A DNA stretch of 44,796 nt from Amazonocrinis nigriterrae CENA67 (GTDB lineage: Bacteria; Cyanobacteriota; Cyanobacteriia; Cyanobacteriales; Nostocaceae): assembly GCF_016056305.1 (NCBI RefSeq), contig NZ_JAECZC010000044.1, forward strand, positions 1 through 44,796. The letters are read 5' to 3'. A program made the position numbers and the translations under genes. This document shows positions 17,253-25,509 of the stretch, one piece after another (position 1 is the first letter of the stretch; each line of letters opens with the position of its first letter). Below the pieces are notes generated by a model that was not told the origin of the DNA, searched no databases, and was given only the letters and a program-made list of their open reading frames with translations.

Positions 17253-17552
17253 AAAACTCCTATGACTCGGAATTATAACCAGTCAAACTACAAATTAGAG
17301 TTTCAATTGCAAATAGGTGTTGTGCAGAGATTGTTAATCAGCACTTTAGATTTGATAAATGCTTACTGTTATCTCACCAAAAATTAAATAACCACGAAAA
17401 CTAGTGAATTGACAAACCTATATCCTGTAATAATTGCTCAACTTCAGGGTAAGATTTCAAATGAATGTCAGCACAATGCTTTATACCTACCAAGGTTATC
17501 GTTCTACTAACAGATAGGCACAAGCTCTTAAAAAAACTTTATTCTAGAAAAT

Positions 17553-17677
17553 AGACTTCTTGCATAAATCAAAAAAAAAAGAACCCCACCCCGCCTTTGA
17601 CTTGCGTCAAAGTCTCCCCCTCCCCGCTTGCGGGGAGGGGCTGGGGGTGGGGTGTTAGGGACTTTTGCAAGAGGTTT
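17553..17677. mobile_element. MITE-like element of the CTCTTGCAAAAGT family, copy 1
   Basis: AGACTTCTTGCATAAAT at 17553 and ACTTTTGCAAGAGGTTT at 17661-17677 form imperfect terminal repeats (about 13 of 17). The ends resemble those of 37608-37732. The interior holds CCCCACCCC...GGGGTGGGG and CCTCCCCGC...GCGGGGAGG palindromes. A possible TA target duplication flanks it. Confidence 0.55.
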
Positions 17678-17879
17678 AATGTATTTCTCTACTCCTCTGT
17701 GGCTCTGCGTTATACCATTTCTTTGTGGAGCTACGCCAAACCTTTTTAACTTCTTATTTCTTTGTGTTCTTTGCGCTCTTTGTGGTTCGTTTCTCTTCCT
17801 TATACGTAAGTCATGATATAGTTGAGCGCACCTTCATACAGAATTGGTATGAGGTAAAAAATATTTATGCAACAAGTCT

Positions 17880-17920
17880 AAAGAAAAGTAGCAGATGGGT
17901 AAAATTCACCCATCTGCTAC
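17880..17920 (-). terminator. Rho-independent terminator of ssuE
   Basis: GTAGCAGATGGGT (17888-17900) and ACCCATCTGCTAC (17908-17920) form a perfect 13-bp stem with a seven-base loop. On the minus strand the stem is followed by TTTTCTTT. It lies about 30 bases past the ssuE stop. Confidence 0.85.
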
Positions 17921-17948
17921 AAGTAGACGGAGGTATAAACTTGATTAC

Positions 17949-18515
17949 TTAATTGCTGAGAGCCAACTCTTTAGATTCAGTGGCAGAAGATTGCACAGCT
18001 TTGACAAATTCTTTGAGAACTTCTTTGAGTCTTAGGTCAATTTCTTCATCTGGCTGTACGCTACCATCAGCTAGCCGTTCCAATTGTTTATCTACGGCGT
18101 AAACAGTAGATAAAATATGTCGCGCTCCTAACTCAGACAAAACAGGTTTTAAGGAATATTCAATTGCTAACAAATGAGCTATTGTTCCACCAGTAGCGAT
18201 TGGTAACACGACTTTTCCTGCTAATGATTTCTGGGGTAGTAAATCCAAAAATGCTTTGAGTACACCTGTATAAGCAGCTTTATAGATAGGGGTAGAAATA
18301 ATTACACCATCCGCTTTTGCTAGTAAAGCTTTTGGCTGTTCTAATGCGGGGCTATCATATCGTCCAAAAACCAAGTCTTCAGCAGGCAAATCACGGGCTG
18401 AAATAATGTCTATATGTAAGTCTTCTGCTTCTAAGAGCTTAGCAGTATATTGCAAAATACCGTAAGTTCTAGAGGGATGGGATGGACTACCAGCGATCGC
18501 CAGAATATTAGCCAT
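17949..18515 (-). CDS. ssuE: NADPH-dependent FMN reductase, SsuE-like
   Basis: 188 residues, the normal length for the family. The flavodoxin-like fold shows the phosphate-binding start ILAIAGSPSHPSRT (residues 4-17) and the conserved GVIISTPIYKAAYTGVLKAFLDLLPQ block (about 70-95), then GKVVLPIATGGTIAHLLAIEY. SsuE supplies reduced FMN to the alkanesulfonate monooxygenase SsuD so that sulfonate sulfur can be released under sulfate limitation. AGGAG lies nine bases before the ATG and a strong terminator follows the stop. The only other sulfonate gene here is a truncated ssuA across a repeat-rich gap, so the original cluster seems broken. A generic NADPH-dependent FMN reductase is the alternative. 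Confidence 0.87.
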   Translation of the reverse strand: MANILAIAGSPSHPSRTYGILQYTAKLLEAEDLHIDIISARDLPAEDLVFGRYDSPALEQPKALLAKADGVIISTPIYKAAYTGVLKAFLDLLPQKSLAGKVVLPIATGGTIAHLLAIEYSLKPVLSELGARHILSTVYAVDKQLERLADGSVQPDEEIDLRLKEVLKEFVKAVQSSATESKELALSN

Positions 18516-19185
18516 TGAATTAAACTCCTATTAAATTAAGGGGAAAGGGGAATGGTGAATGGGGACTGAGGACTGGGGACTAGGGACTGGGAAGTAATTA
18601 AGTTTACACAGAGAGCGTATTTCTTCTTAATACCCAATACCCAATACCTTTTACTTCTAACCTTTTCACTCATACTAAGGGACTTCCAAGTAAAAAAATA
18701 TTCCATTGTTCAAAGTCATCAGTCATCAGTCATCAGTCAGCAACTTCCTAAACTCGGTAAGTCGATAGATTTACCGTATTTTATATATAGCCTAAGAGTA
18801 TTACACATTCCCTGGAAGCAAGCAAGGGGTTTTTACAGAAACACGGTCAACAGTCAATAGCCATCAGCCATCATGTCTTAATTTTCCGCATACTTGCAAT
18901 GACTGCAAACATGGGGTTAATAATTATATCATTAAATACGATAACACTGGCAATTTATCGTAGTATATAATTTGTTGTAAATCTACTTATGTTGACTAAG
19001 AGGATGTTTGAAAAGTCGAAAAGTATACTAAGAACCCCTCTCCAAACCTCTCCCCGAAAGGTCGATAGGCTTTGAAACCCCCATTCCCTCCTAGGGAAGG
19101 GGGGCTTGGGGGGTTAGGTTTTTAAGATTTTGATGTTAGCAATGATACTTTTAAAACAACCTCTAAGTATGTACCAGAGCGATTG
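18516..19185. other. Repeat-rich interval between ssuE and the ssuA remnant
   Basis: No gene is supported. GGGGACT-type repeats lie at 18540-18595, three CAGTCAT heptamers at about 18717-18738, AT-rich DNA at 18900-18990, and a complete MITE at 19000-19163. Confidence 0.7.
19000..19163. mobile_element. Complete MITE with 17-bp terminal repeats and TAA duplication
   Basis: GAGGATGTTTGAAAAGT at 19000-19016 and ACTTTTAAAACAACCTC at 19147-19163 are inverted repeats matching at 15 of 17 positions. The element is flanked by TAA on both sides (18997-18999 and 19164-19166). A three-base TNA target is usual for the IS1031/IS427 groups of the IS5 family, which is my best guess for the mobilising transposase. 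The 164-bp interior has no ORF. A truncated sibling lies at 7806. Confidence 0.8.
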
Positions 19186-19551
19186 ATGAAGATTGCCAAC
19201 AACTTTCTTCAGAATTATGAAATATCTAGAATGTGCATATTTGCCTTATTCTTTACCTTGGGATTAGGCTTGAGTCTTCTTATATCTGCTTGTTCTCCTA
19301 GCGCCACAAGTAACTCTGCGGTAACACAGACAGGAAACCAAAGTTCTGTGAATCAAGGTGTTGTGATTCGGATTGGCTATCAAAAAGCAGCAACTATTCT
19401 CAACGCCATGAGAACACAAAAAGATTTGGAGAAAGCTTTTGCTGCTAGCGGTGCTTCGGTGACATGGGCAAAATTTCCTTCTGGGTCGGCAATATTACAC
19501 CATTTCCAAAAATATTTGCAACACATGAAAATTCAAAGGTTAGTTAATTGA
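19186..19551 (+). pseudogene. ssuA: Truncated aliphatic-sulfonate substrate-binding protein (ssuA remnant)
   Basis: Only about 120 residues remain of a protein family that is normally 330-350 long. The start has a lipoprotein-type signal with the lipobox-like LLISAC, a Ser/Thr/Asn-rich linker, then VVIRIGYQKAATILNAMRTQKDLEKAFAASGASVTWAKFPSG, which matches the start of SsuA-type periplasmic binding proteins. After the SG near residue 104 the sequence leaves the family and stops. The ATG at 19186 is used; a TTG directly before it is in frame. With two thirds of the fold missing it cannot bind substrate. It lies near ssuE and 20 bases after a MITE, which suggests loss through element-associated rearrangement. 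Confidence 0.8.
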
Positions 19552-19600
19552 ACATAAATAACTGAACATTAGAAAAATCAAGGTATTTTCGTGCCTATAG

Positions 19601-20618
19601 CTAACTTAACCGCTTATTTAACTTTAACCATTCTTTTATTTCTTGGATTATCCAACGTCGTTCCATATTACTTAGAGGAGCAGATGTAATTTGTTTTACC
19701 CCAATTTCGAGTGTCACGCCTTGATGAAGTGTATTTCCTACTAGTTTCTCTTCATCAATTATATTAATCAATACAGTTTTACCTCTCCACTGCTCATAAC
19801 ACAAACCAAATAACTTCCATTTGATTTCAAAATTCTCTGGTTCAAAATATAATTCTGTTTGTCCAAAAGTAGCCAGCAGTTTTTCTATAGCTATAACACT
19901 GAAAAGTATAATTGCAGGAATTAGAAAATGTGGTATTACGTCAATACTGAATCCTTTTTCAAAAAGTAAATCTATTCCTTGAAAAAAATATTTACTAGTA
20001 TAACGGGTAAGAACACAAACGATGACTAAGGTCATAAAATTAATTTTTATATGGTATTTAGGGATTTTTATTATTAAGCTATTAGGATATTTCTGAAGCT
20101 GAATATGACTACCTTTTGGTTTGAAATTAGTAATTGGCAAACTCAAAGTATGTTTATTTTTTAATGCTGTTTTTGCTTGACGAGCGTTGCTAAAGCGTTG
20201 TGCCAAGTCTGGCTCTGTAAGTTTACTAATCCAGTTTGCAAAGTTTAGATCAACACTGACTTGTTGTACAAACTGAATGCGTGAATTCTTATGAGGTAAA
20301 TCAGCTGGCGAAACTCTTGTAAGTAGATGAATTAAGGTTGCACCTAAAGCATATAAGTCTGATACCGGAACTGCACGACCTGCAAACTGTTCTATTGGTA
20401 CATAGCCATAGGTTCCTACTACTGTAAAAGTCATACCTTCTGCTACTGCTTGATCTTGAACTGCGCCAATTTTGCCAATTCTCTATTTCATTATTCTTTT
20501 CTTTGATTCGACCACTAATAAATAAATCCTGCGCTAGCCAAGTTTCACATCCTGCGTTTTCACCTAATTTTTGTTCAAGTTGATAGCGTTCGCACAATAG
20601 CTGTTGTGTTTTTAGCAT
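19601..20618 (-). pseudogene. Serine/threonine kinase pseudogene with internal deletion
   Basis: Two minus-strand frames together spell the ends of a cyanobacterial Ser/Thr kinase. The 5' part (from 20618) reads MLKTQQLLCERYQLEQKLGE and ETWLAQDL, the start of the N-lobe. Near 20490 it jumps to KIGAVQDQAVAEGMTFTVVGTYGYVPIEQFAGRAVPVSDLYALGATLIHLLT in another frame, which is the segment after the DFG motif. The lysine strand, the HRDxKPxN catalytic loop and the DFG motif are gone, about 120 residues by comparison with the family. The C-terminal non-kinase region, with one or two membrane helices, is kept to 19601. It is inactive as a kinase; the 277-residue tail could still be translated from the ATG at 20434. 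Confidence 0.82.
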
Positions 20619-20818
20619 AATCTCACTCTCAAAAGCTAATTGCTTTGAGTAGTCATATTTACATTCGAGGCGATATTAATCTTACATATAGTATTGCAGA
20701 AAGACTAGGGTCATATGCAAGGGGCGTATACGCACCCATCACCTTGTTGCTTTCCATCGCGCTTAGTTCTATAAGCGATCGCCTTTGAAGTGACAACTCT
20801 CACCACTAACTGCAAGCA

Positions 20819-21130
20819 GTGCAAGAAACGAATGACGCAATTGTGTCAGAACAAACCCCGGTTAGTCAGTACGTTAACGATGTAGAACTGGACGATTTGG
20901 ATGATGAAGATGACGAAAGTACTACAGTGGCTGGAAGTTTCGGTAAGCCTAGTAAGCACGAGATTAAGGAAATTTGCACGACCGTTGAAGAGGTTGCAAA
21001 TTAACCCAGAACAGTGTTTGGGCGTGGTCAAGAAATACTGGGGGAATGTACAGGGTGCGTAGACGCTCTTAGCAGCTTGTCGCAGACATCGCACGAGTGA
21101 AGGAAGCGATCGCTGATTACCTAACACCTC
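20819..21130 (+). pseudogene. Fragments of an unidentified gene in shifted frames
   Basis: A GTG-started frame reads 61 residues of acidic sequence (VNDVELDDLDDEDDEST) to a stop at 21004. A second plus frame spells KRLQINPEQCLGVVKKYWGNVQGA, ending at a TAG at 21060-21062. A third continues as QLVADIARVKEAIADYLTPQIAAKYR from about 21075. The second and third fragments read as if once continuous (GNVQGA to ARVKEAIAD). Between them lies a GCGTAGACGC...TTGTCGCAGACATCGC stretch that resembles a small iterated cyanobacterial repeat. I do not recognise the ancestral protein. Confidence 0.35.
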
Positions 21131-21427
21131 AAATCGCGGCGAAATACCGAGTTTACATTTTAAGTAGTACGATTTATTCGCTCCTGCTCCCTTGCTCTCC
21201 TGCTCCCGAAGCTACTATAGGTTGTCTGTTGAGGCTTAGTTCAACACCTATCTTAATGGAGCAAAAGGACTCCCGTTACCATCGATTTATAGTATTTTTA
21301 ACACTACTCGAAACAAAGCAAACATACAATTGTTGTCATAAAATATACATTAGCTTTTTAACTAAGTCGGGGATTTCGCAGCCATCATCAATTAATGTGA
21401 TAGACCACTAGTCCTCATATCAGTAGC

Positions 21428-21590
21428 GAATGGCACGCTTGTGCGCGTTTTATCTGTTGAGGCAAGCTGGGGAACTGTGGGAGAATAATACACAAGTGTA
21501 TACAAGGTTATAAAAGTAGTAATAATTACTAAAAATTACTCTTTTCTTCCCCAGCCTCCCCAGCCCTCCAGCTTTTCAAGCGTGCCATTC
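21428..21590. mobile_element. MITE-like element with 14-bp perfect terminal repeats
   Basis: GAATGGCACGCTTG at 21428-21441 and CAAGCGTGCCATTC at 21577-21590 are exactly complementary. The inner arms AAGCTGGGGAACTGTGGGAG and CTTCCCCAGCCTCCCCAG extend the pairing imperfectly. The centre is AT-rich. No ORF and no clear target duplication are seen. Confidence 0.65.
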
Positions 21591-21608
21591 ATCTTCGTAC
21601 CATCGGTT

Positions 21609-22358
21609 TTAATTGTCTTGGTCAGTTGGTCGGATCAGGATTTCGTTAACATTAACTCGCTGTGGTTGGGTAACGGCGTAAACAATAGCTGCGGCAATGT
21701 CTTCACTTTGCAGAGGTGTGATTGAATTGCGCCGTTCTTCAAAACGTTGTTTGGTGATGGGGTCGGTAATATGGTCATTAATTTCCGTATCTACCAAACC
21801 TGGTTCAATAATAGTTACACGGATGTTATCCTTGTGGACTTCTTGACGCAATGCTTCAGATAGACCATTCACACCCCACTTTGTAGCATTGTAGACACCG
21901 ACACCCGCCCGCGCTGTGCGACCAGCCACTGAGGAAATATTAACTATATGTCCCGATTTTTGCTCTTTAAAAACAGGCAAAACAGCGTGGGTGGCATACA
22001 GCAATCCCAGGACATTGATATCGAACGATCGCCGCCAGTCTGAAGTATTGCCGCTCTCAATGGTACCAAGCACGGCAATACCTGCGTTATTAACTAGGAT
22101 ATCGATTCGACCCAATTCTGCTTTTGTCTTTTCTATCAAATTCTTAACTTGATTTTCGTCTGTCACATCAGTGACAACGGGCAATGCCTTACCACCACTA
22201 GCTTCAATCCGTTCAGCCAATGCATTGAGGCGATCGCCACGCCTAGCAGCCAGCACTACATTTGCTTTTTCTGCTGCTAAAGCGATCGCTGTAGCTTCAC
22301 CAATACCCGATGAAGCTCCCGTGACAATTGCTACTTTTCCCTCTAATTTACTAGTCAT
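21609..22358 (-). CDS. SDR-family NAD(P)-dependent oxidoreductase
   Basis: 249 residues, classical short-chain dehydrogenase length. The cofactor motif TGASSGIG is at residues 13-20, NNAG near 90, Ser143 in NISSVAGR, and the catalytic pair Tyr156 and Lys160 in YNATK. An Arg-Arg after the second strand (AARRGDRL) favours NADP(H). The sequence resembles the YdfG/serine-dehydrogenase-like group of broad-specificity SDRs; the substrate cannot be named. AAGGAAA precedes the ATG by about 11 bases. It lies about 100 bases downstream of the MFS transporter on the same strand, with the gap filled by STRR, so cotranscription is possible. Confidence 0.92.
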   Translation of the reverse strand: MTSKLEGKVAIVTGASSGIGEATAIALAAEKANVVLAARRGDRLNALAERIEASGGKALPVVTDVTDENQVKNLIEKTKAELGRIDILVNNAGIAVLGTIESGNTSDWRRSFDINVLGLLYATHAVLPVFKEQKSGHIVNISSVAGRTARAGVGVYNATKWGVNGLSEALRQEVHKDNIRVTIIEPGLVDTEINDHITDPITKQRFEERRNSITPLQSEDIAAAIVYAVTQPQRVNVNEILIRPTDQDN

Positions 22359-22375
22359 TTTTATATGTTTCCTTT

Positions 22376-22495
22376 GTCATTTGTCAGTTGTCAGTTGTCA
22401 GTTGTCATTTGTGATTTTTCTCTTGCTATTCCCCATCTCCCTTATCTCCCTCATCTCCCTCATCTCCCCTGCTCCCCTGCTCCCCTGCGTAACCT
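22376..22495. repeat. STRR between the SDR and MFS genes, running into the MFS coding end
   Basis: Four CAGTTGT-type heptamers (22380-22410) are followed by CATCTCCCT and CCCTGCTCC repeats to about 22489. The last 30 bases overlap the 3' end of the MFS gene and code for its final residues RRGAGEQGR. Confidence 0.75.
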
Positions 22496-23899
22496 AAAGA
22501 CCGATGCAAATGCTGCGCCGCACAAAATTACCGCCGCTAAGCGAAAAGTTCCTTGGAATCCCACAATAATCGCCTCAGCAGGAGCCGCAGCAACATCTTT
22601 GCCGGCTGCAACACTGGCGATTAATCCACCAAATACTGCCCCCATCAATGGCACTCCTACAGTAGAACCTGAGGTACGTGACAAAGACAGTAACCCGGAT
22701 GCAATTCCCAAACGTTCCCTTGGTGCAGCTCCCATAACAGCGCTGTTATTGGGTGCTTGGAATAAACCCAGTCCAATGCCGTAAATAAAATAGCGGGTTA
22801 CATAGCCCAACTCAGTCAGTTGAGCATCAAAGGTGCTAATTGCTAAACAACCACCAATCATCAACCCCAACCCTATTAAACTGATGCGTTGAGCGCCCAA
22901 GCGGTCTGAAAGTATGCCAGCCAGAGGAGCTATTAACCCACTCAGCACAGGTGATACTGCTAATAAAAGTCCTACTTTTGATGTGGGATATTGCTTGACT
23001 TGTTCTAGAAAGAAGGGGGTGACAAGTAGCGCCCCACTAATGACGATGAAAGTTAACCAACCACTGAGCAACCCCATACTCAATTGCAGATTGCGAAATA
23101 ACTTCAGATCTAGAAGTGGAAAGTCTAGCATTGCTTCTAGTACTAGAAAAGTCAAAAAACTGAGAGTGGCGATAGATAACAATACCAAGGTATTGATATT
23201 AATAAAACCCTGGCTTTGTCCTAAAGTCATACCTAACCCAAAACTGCCAAGAGTGAGTGTAGCCAATATGGCTCCGAAGGGGTCAAATTTCTGTTTACCG
23301 CTAGTGGGTGCAGAAGGTGGTACTACTTTAGCTACAAGAAAACTAGCAATAATACCAATTGGTACATTAATTAAGAATATAATGTGCCAGCCAAACCAAG
23401 CTAAGAGTAGTCCGCCAACAGAAGGGCCAAAAGCAACTCCTAGTGACACTACACTACCGATGATGCCAACAGCTCGACCTCTTTCCGCAGTCGGAAAAAC
23501 TTCTGTAACGATCGCTAGTCCTAACCCAGAGATGAAGACAGCACCTAATCCCTGAAGTGCCCGAAAGCCAATTAACCACTCAATACTGGGTGCTAAACCA
23601 CACAATAATGAACTGAAAGTAAACACAGCTACTCCCATCTGGAATAAGGGCTTTTTACCCCACATATCTCCCAAGCGAGTTGCTGCTAAGACTAGACCAG
23701 AACTGACTAACAGGTAACTCATTGCAGCCCACTGGGCTGTGGGGAAGCTGGTGTTAAAAGTTTTGACTAATGTAGGCAAAGCTACATTGATAATGCCTAC
23801 ATCCAGGGTAGACATGAATATCCCCAGTCCTACACCGAGTAAAACCAACATTTTTTGGGAATCTGACAAAGCCAAAGGTTGTAGTTGCGATCGCGCCAA
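22460..23899 (-). CDS. MFS transporter, DHA2 (14-helix drug:H+ antiporter) family
   Basis: 479 residues with 13-14 hydrophobic helices. The motif LDVGIINVALPTL in helix 1 (residues about 33-45) is the DHA2 signature, RLGDMWGKKPLF is the loop 2-3 motif A, and GLGAVFISGLGLAIVTEVFP with GVAFGPSVGGLLL is motif C of antiporters. It should export hydrophobic compounds with proton exchange; the substrate is unknown. The TTG at 23899 is taken as the start because AGGAG lies eight bases upstream; an ATG at residue 17 would cut into helix 1. The last nine residues are coded by an STRR, which may have replaced the native terminus. It is probably cotranscribed with the downstream SDR. Confidence 0.92.
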   Translation of the reverse strand: MARSQLQPLALSDSQKMLVLLGVGLGIFMSTLDVGIINVALPTLVKTFNTSFPTAQWAAMSYLLVSSGLVLAATRLGDMWGKKPLFQMGVAVFTFSSLLCGLAPSIEWLIGFRALQGLGAVFISGLGLAIVTEVFPTAERGRAVGIIGSVVSLGVAFGPSVGGLLLAWFGWHIIFLINVPIGIIASFLVAKVVPPSAPTSGKQKFDPFGAILATLTLGSFGLGMTLGQSQGFININTLVLLSIATLSFLTFLVLEAMLDFPLLDLKLFRNLQLSMGLLSGWLTFIVISGALLVTPFFLEQVKQYPTSKVGLLLAVSPVLSGLIAPLAGILSDRLGAQRISLIGLGLMIGGCLAISTFDAQLTELGYVTRYFIYGIGLGLFQAPNNSAVMGAAPRERLGIASGLLSLSRTSGSTVGVPLMGAVFGGLIASVAAGKDVAAAPAEAIIVGFQGTFRLAAVILCGAAFASVFRLRRGAGEQGR

Positions 23900-24302
23900 A
23901 GTTTACTCTCCTCGTTGCCTAAAATAATGCTTATAAATAGTTTGCATGGTTGATGAAAAAATTTTTGCTTTGTCAGCCGAACTCAGAAAAGACATCTTAA
24001 AATAAAACTGGTTTTGGGAGTAGCTTTGATTGCTGTAATCGTTGCGTTTTGGGGGCGACTTCTTGAACAAATAGCTTCATCGCTCGCCCCACGTGTTCAT
24101 TATTGGTAAATAAAATACTATAACTTTATAGACTTACTGTATTTTTAAATTTAGTTAGCAAGTTATCATAGATAATTCTAAGAAGCAAGCTCTACTAAGT
24201 AGCTATAAATAGCTTTTCTTATGGACATGAGCGCAAGTTAAGCCGTTTTTGATCCTCAAAATACTTCTACTTTCTACTGAAACTTGGGATTTGGTATAAG
24301 TA
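23900..24302. other. Gene-poor interval with a possible frameshifted small ORF
   Basis: At 23946-24109 two overlapping plus frames spell VDEKIFALSAELRKDILK and then KLVLGVALIAVIVAFWGRLLEQIASSLAPRVHYW, a membrane-like tail, with one frame change near 24000. This could be a decayed small membrane protein. From 24110 to 24302 I see AT-rich DNA only, upstream of the next gene. Confidence 0.35.
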
Positions 24303-24752
24303 ATGACTCAAAAGGCTACTATATCTCGATTTACTCTGGCATTTGTCGCAGGCTTTATTTCCGTTTTGGTGTTTCATCAAGGTATGCTAGCACTGCTACA
24401 TGCAATTAGTTTTGTTCCCCGCGCTCCCTATTCAACTGTACCGACACAGCCATTGGGAGTCCCTCAAATTTTGTCAAGCGCCTTCTGGGGAGGGATTTGG
24501 GGTTTGGTTTGGGCAACTATTGCACCTCGCTTTCGGCAAGATAAAAACTATTGGTTAGCAGCGTTATTATTTGGTGCGATCGCTCCTACCTTAGTCGCTT
24601 GGTTTATTGTTGCACCACTCAAAGGTCAAGCGATCGCTGGAGGCTGGAAACTTTTAGGAATCGTTACAGCTTTATTAGTTAACGGTGCTTGGGGTGTGGG
24701 AACCGCTGGTTTGCTGAGATTTTTCTCTAGAAATCAGGTTTTCAGTAGATAA
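24303..24752 (+). CDS. Small conserved membrane protein, 149 residues
   Basis: Four hydrophobic segments are visible: about 8-35, 55-75 (SSAFWGGIWGLVWATIAP), 84-104 and 112-140 (a Gly/Ala-rich helix). Repeated GGIWGLVW and GAWGVGTAGLL stretches suggest close helix packing. I recognise it as a conserved hypothetical inner-membrane protein of the kind seen in cyanobacteria and proteobacteria, but cannot assign a function. The ATG at 24303 has no obvious ribosome-binding site. It is on the opposite strand to the MFS gene and stands alone. Confidence 0.75.
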   Translation: MTQKATISRFTLAFVAGFISVLVFHQGMLALLHAISFVPRAPYSTVPTQPLGVPQILSSAFWGGIWGLVWATIAPRFRQDKNYWLAALLFGAIAPTLVAWFIVAPLKGQAIAGGWKLLGIVTALLVNGAWGVGTAGLLRFFSRNQVFSR

Positions 24753-24919
24753 GTAAAAGGCAAGAGGTGAGTTTACTGATATAAATACTTTGTAGGGGCA
24801 GTTTGACGCCAGTTGCAACAAGAGCGGCTCGCCGACGACAGTCGCTTCTAATTTAAGTAGTTCATGATGTCGACTTAGATATTTAGGATAAATTGTTAGA
24901 TATCAAAGGAGCAATATAG

Positions 24920-25228
24920 ATGAAAAAGTACGATCTACAAAACTTACCAAACGGTATTACTGATAATTGGAAAATCTTTAATATTAGCCAAGTTAATGGT
25001 AATAATGTACGCTTAAGAATTATGGAAAATATGACAGCACGTTGGCATTCACATGATAACAGTGATGAGCTTTTTTATGTGATTTCAGGTACTGTCTATA
25101 TAGATACTGAAGATGGTACACAAACTCTTAATCCTCATGAACTTTTTGTTGTACCTGCTAAAACAAAACATCGAGCAAGAGTTGAAGGAAGAGCTTCTTT
25201 GTTGGTGATAGACAAGATTGAAGGTTGA
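24920..25228 (+). CDS. Small cupin-domain protein
   Basis: A single-domain cupin of 102 residues. Motif 1 has His43, His45 and Glu50 (RWHSHDNSDELFYVISG) and motif 2 has His84 (PHELFVVPAKTKHRA), so all four usual metal ligands are present. Such proteins include isomerases, dioxygenases and small-molecule sensors; the sequence alone does not choose among them. AAAGGAG lies about nine bases before the ATG, a strong start. It is not tightly linked to either neighbour. A degenerate ACGCCAGTTGC/GCAACAAGAGCGGCTCG repeat lies about 90 bases upstream. Confidence 0.9.
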   Translation: MKKYDLQNLPNGITDNWKIFNISQVNGNNVRLRIMENMTARWHSHDNSDELFYVISGTVYIDTEDGTQTLNPHELFVVPAKTKHRARVEGRASLLVIDKIEG

Positions 25229-25509
25229 ATTTTTTCAGGATTATCCTGGGAAAGGGTAGCAATAATATCGGCAAGTTAGCGATCGCAATTTCTTTGTTCT
25301 GGAGTTTCCTTACCTAAAGAAATATCCTTGACAAAACATTAAATATATGATATGCCTGCAAATGTGCGTTCTGTCATCGGACAACACAACCAGATATGCA
25401 ACTGTGATCTGGAACAGCTTAGCTTGAATCGCGTCACAATCAATTTGAAGCTGAGATTCAAGTAAAAATTGAATTTTGGCAAAATTTGTTTTGTAGAAGT
25501 GAAAATTTT

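Larger units (their letters stand above)
17253..17948. other. Gene-free interval upstream of the CHASE2 operon
   Basis: No gene is supported. It contains the CHASE2 upstream region (AT-rich, 17260-17550), a MITE-like element (17553-17677), degenerate CTCTGCG/CTTTGTG repeats (17690-17800) and the ssuE terminator (17880-17920). Confidence 0.7.
20619..21608. other. Decayed interval with ORF fragments and an inverted-repeat element
   Basis: Nearly 1 kb without an intact gene. It holds a coding-like remnant (20819-21130) and a 163-bp MITE-like element (21428-21590). From 21140 to 21420 I see only AT-rich sequence and a short CTGCTCC repeat. Confidence 0.6.

Noticed and set aside
17628-17952. Small plus-strand ORFs downstream of the MITE at 17553
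   Set aside because: They consist of degenerate CTCTGCG/CTTTGTG repeat sequence and overlap the ssuE terminator.
21097-21411. 104-codon plus ORF before the SDR gene
   Set aside because: Only its first 20 or so residues look coding (kept as part of the decayed fragment); the remainder is AT-rich and repeat sequence.
22365-22784. Plus ORF of 139 codons over the SDR/MFS junction
   Set aside because: Its start is STRR and the rest is antisense to the MFS gene.
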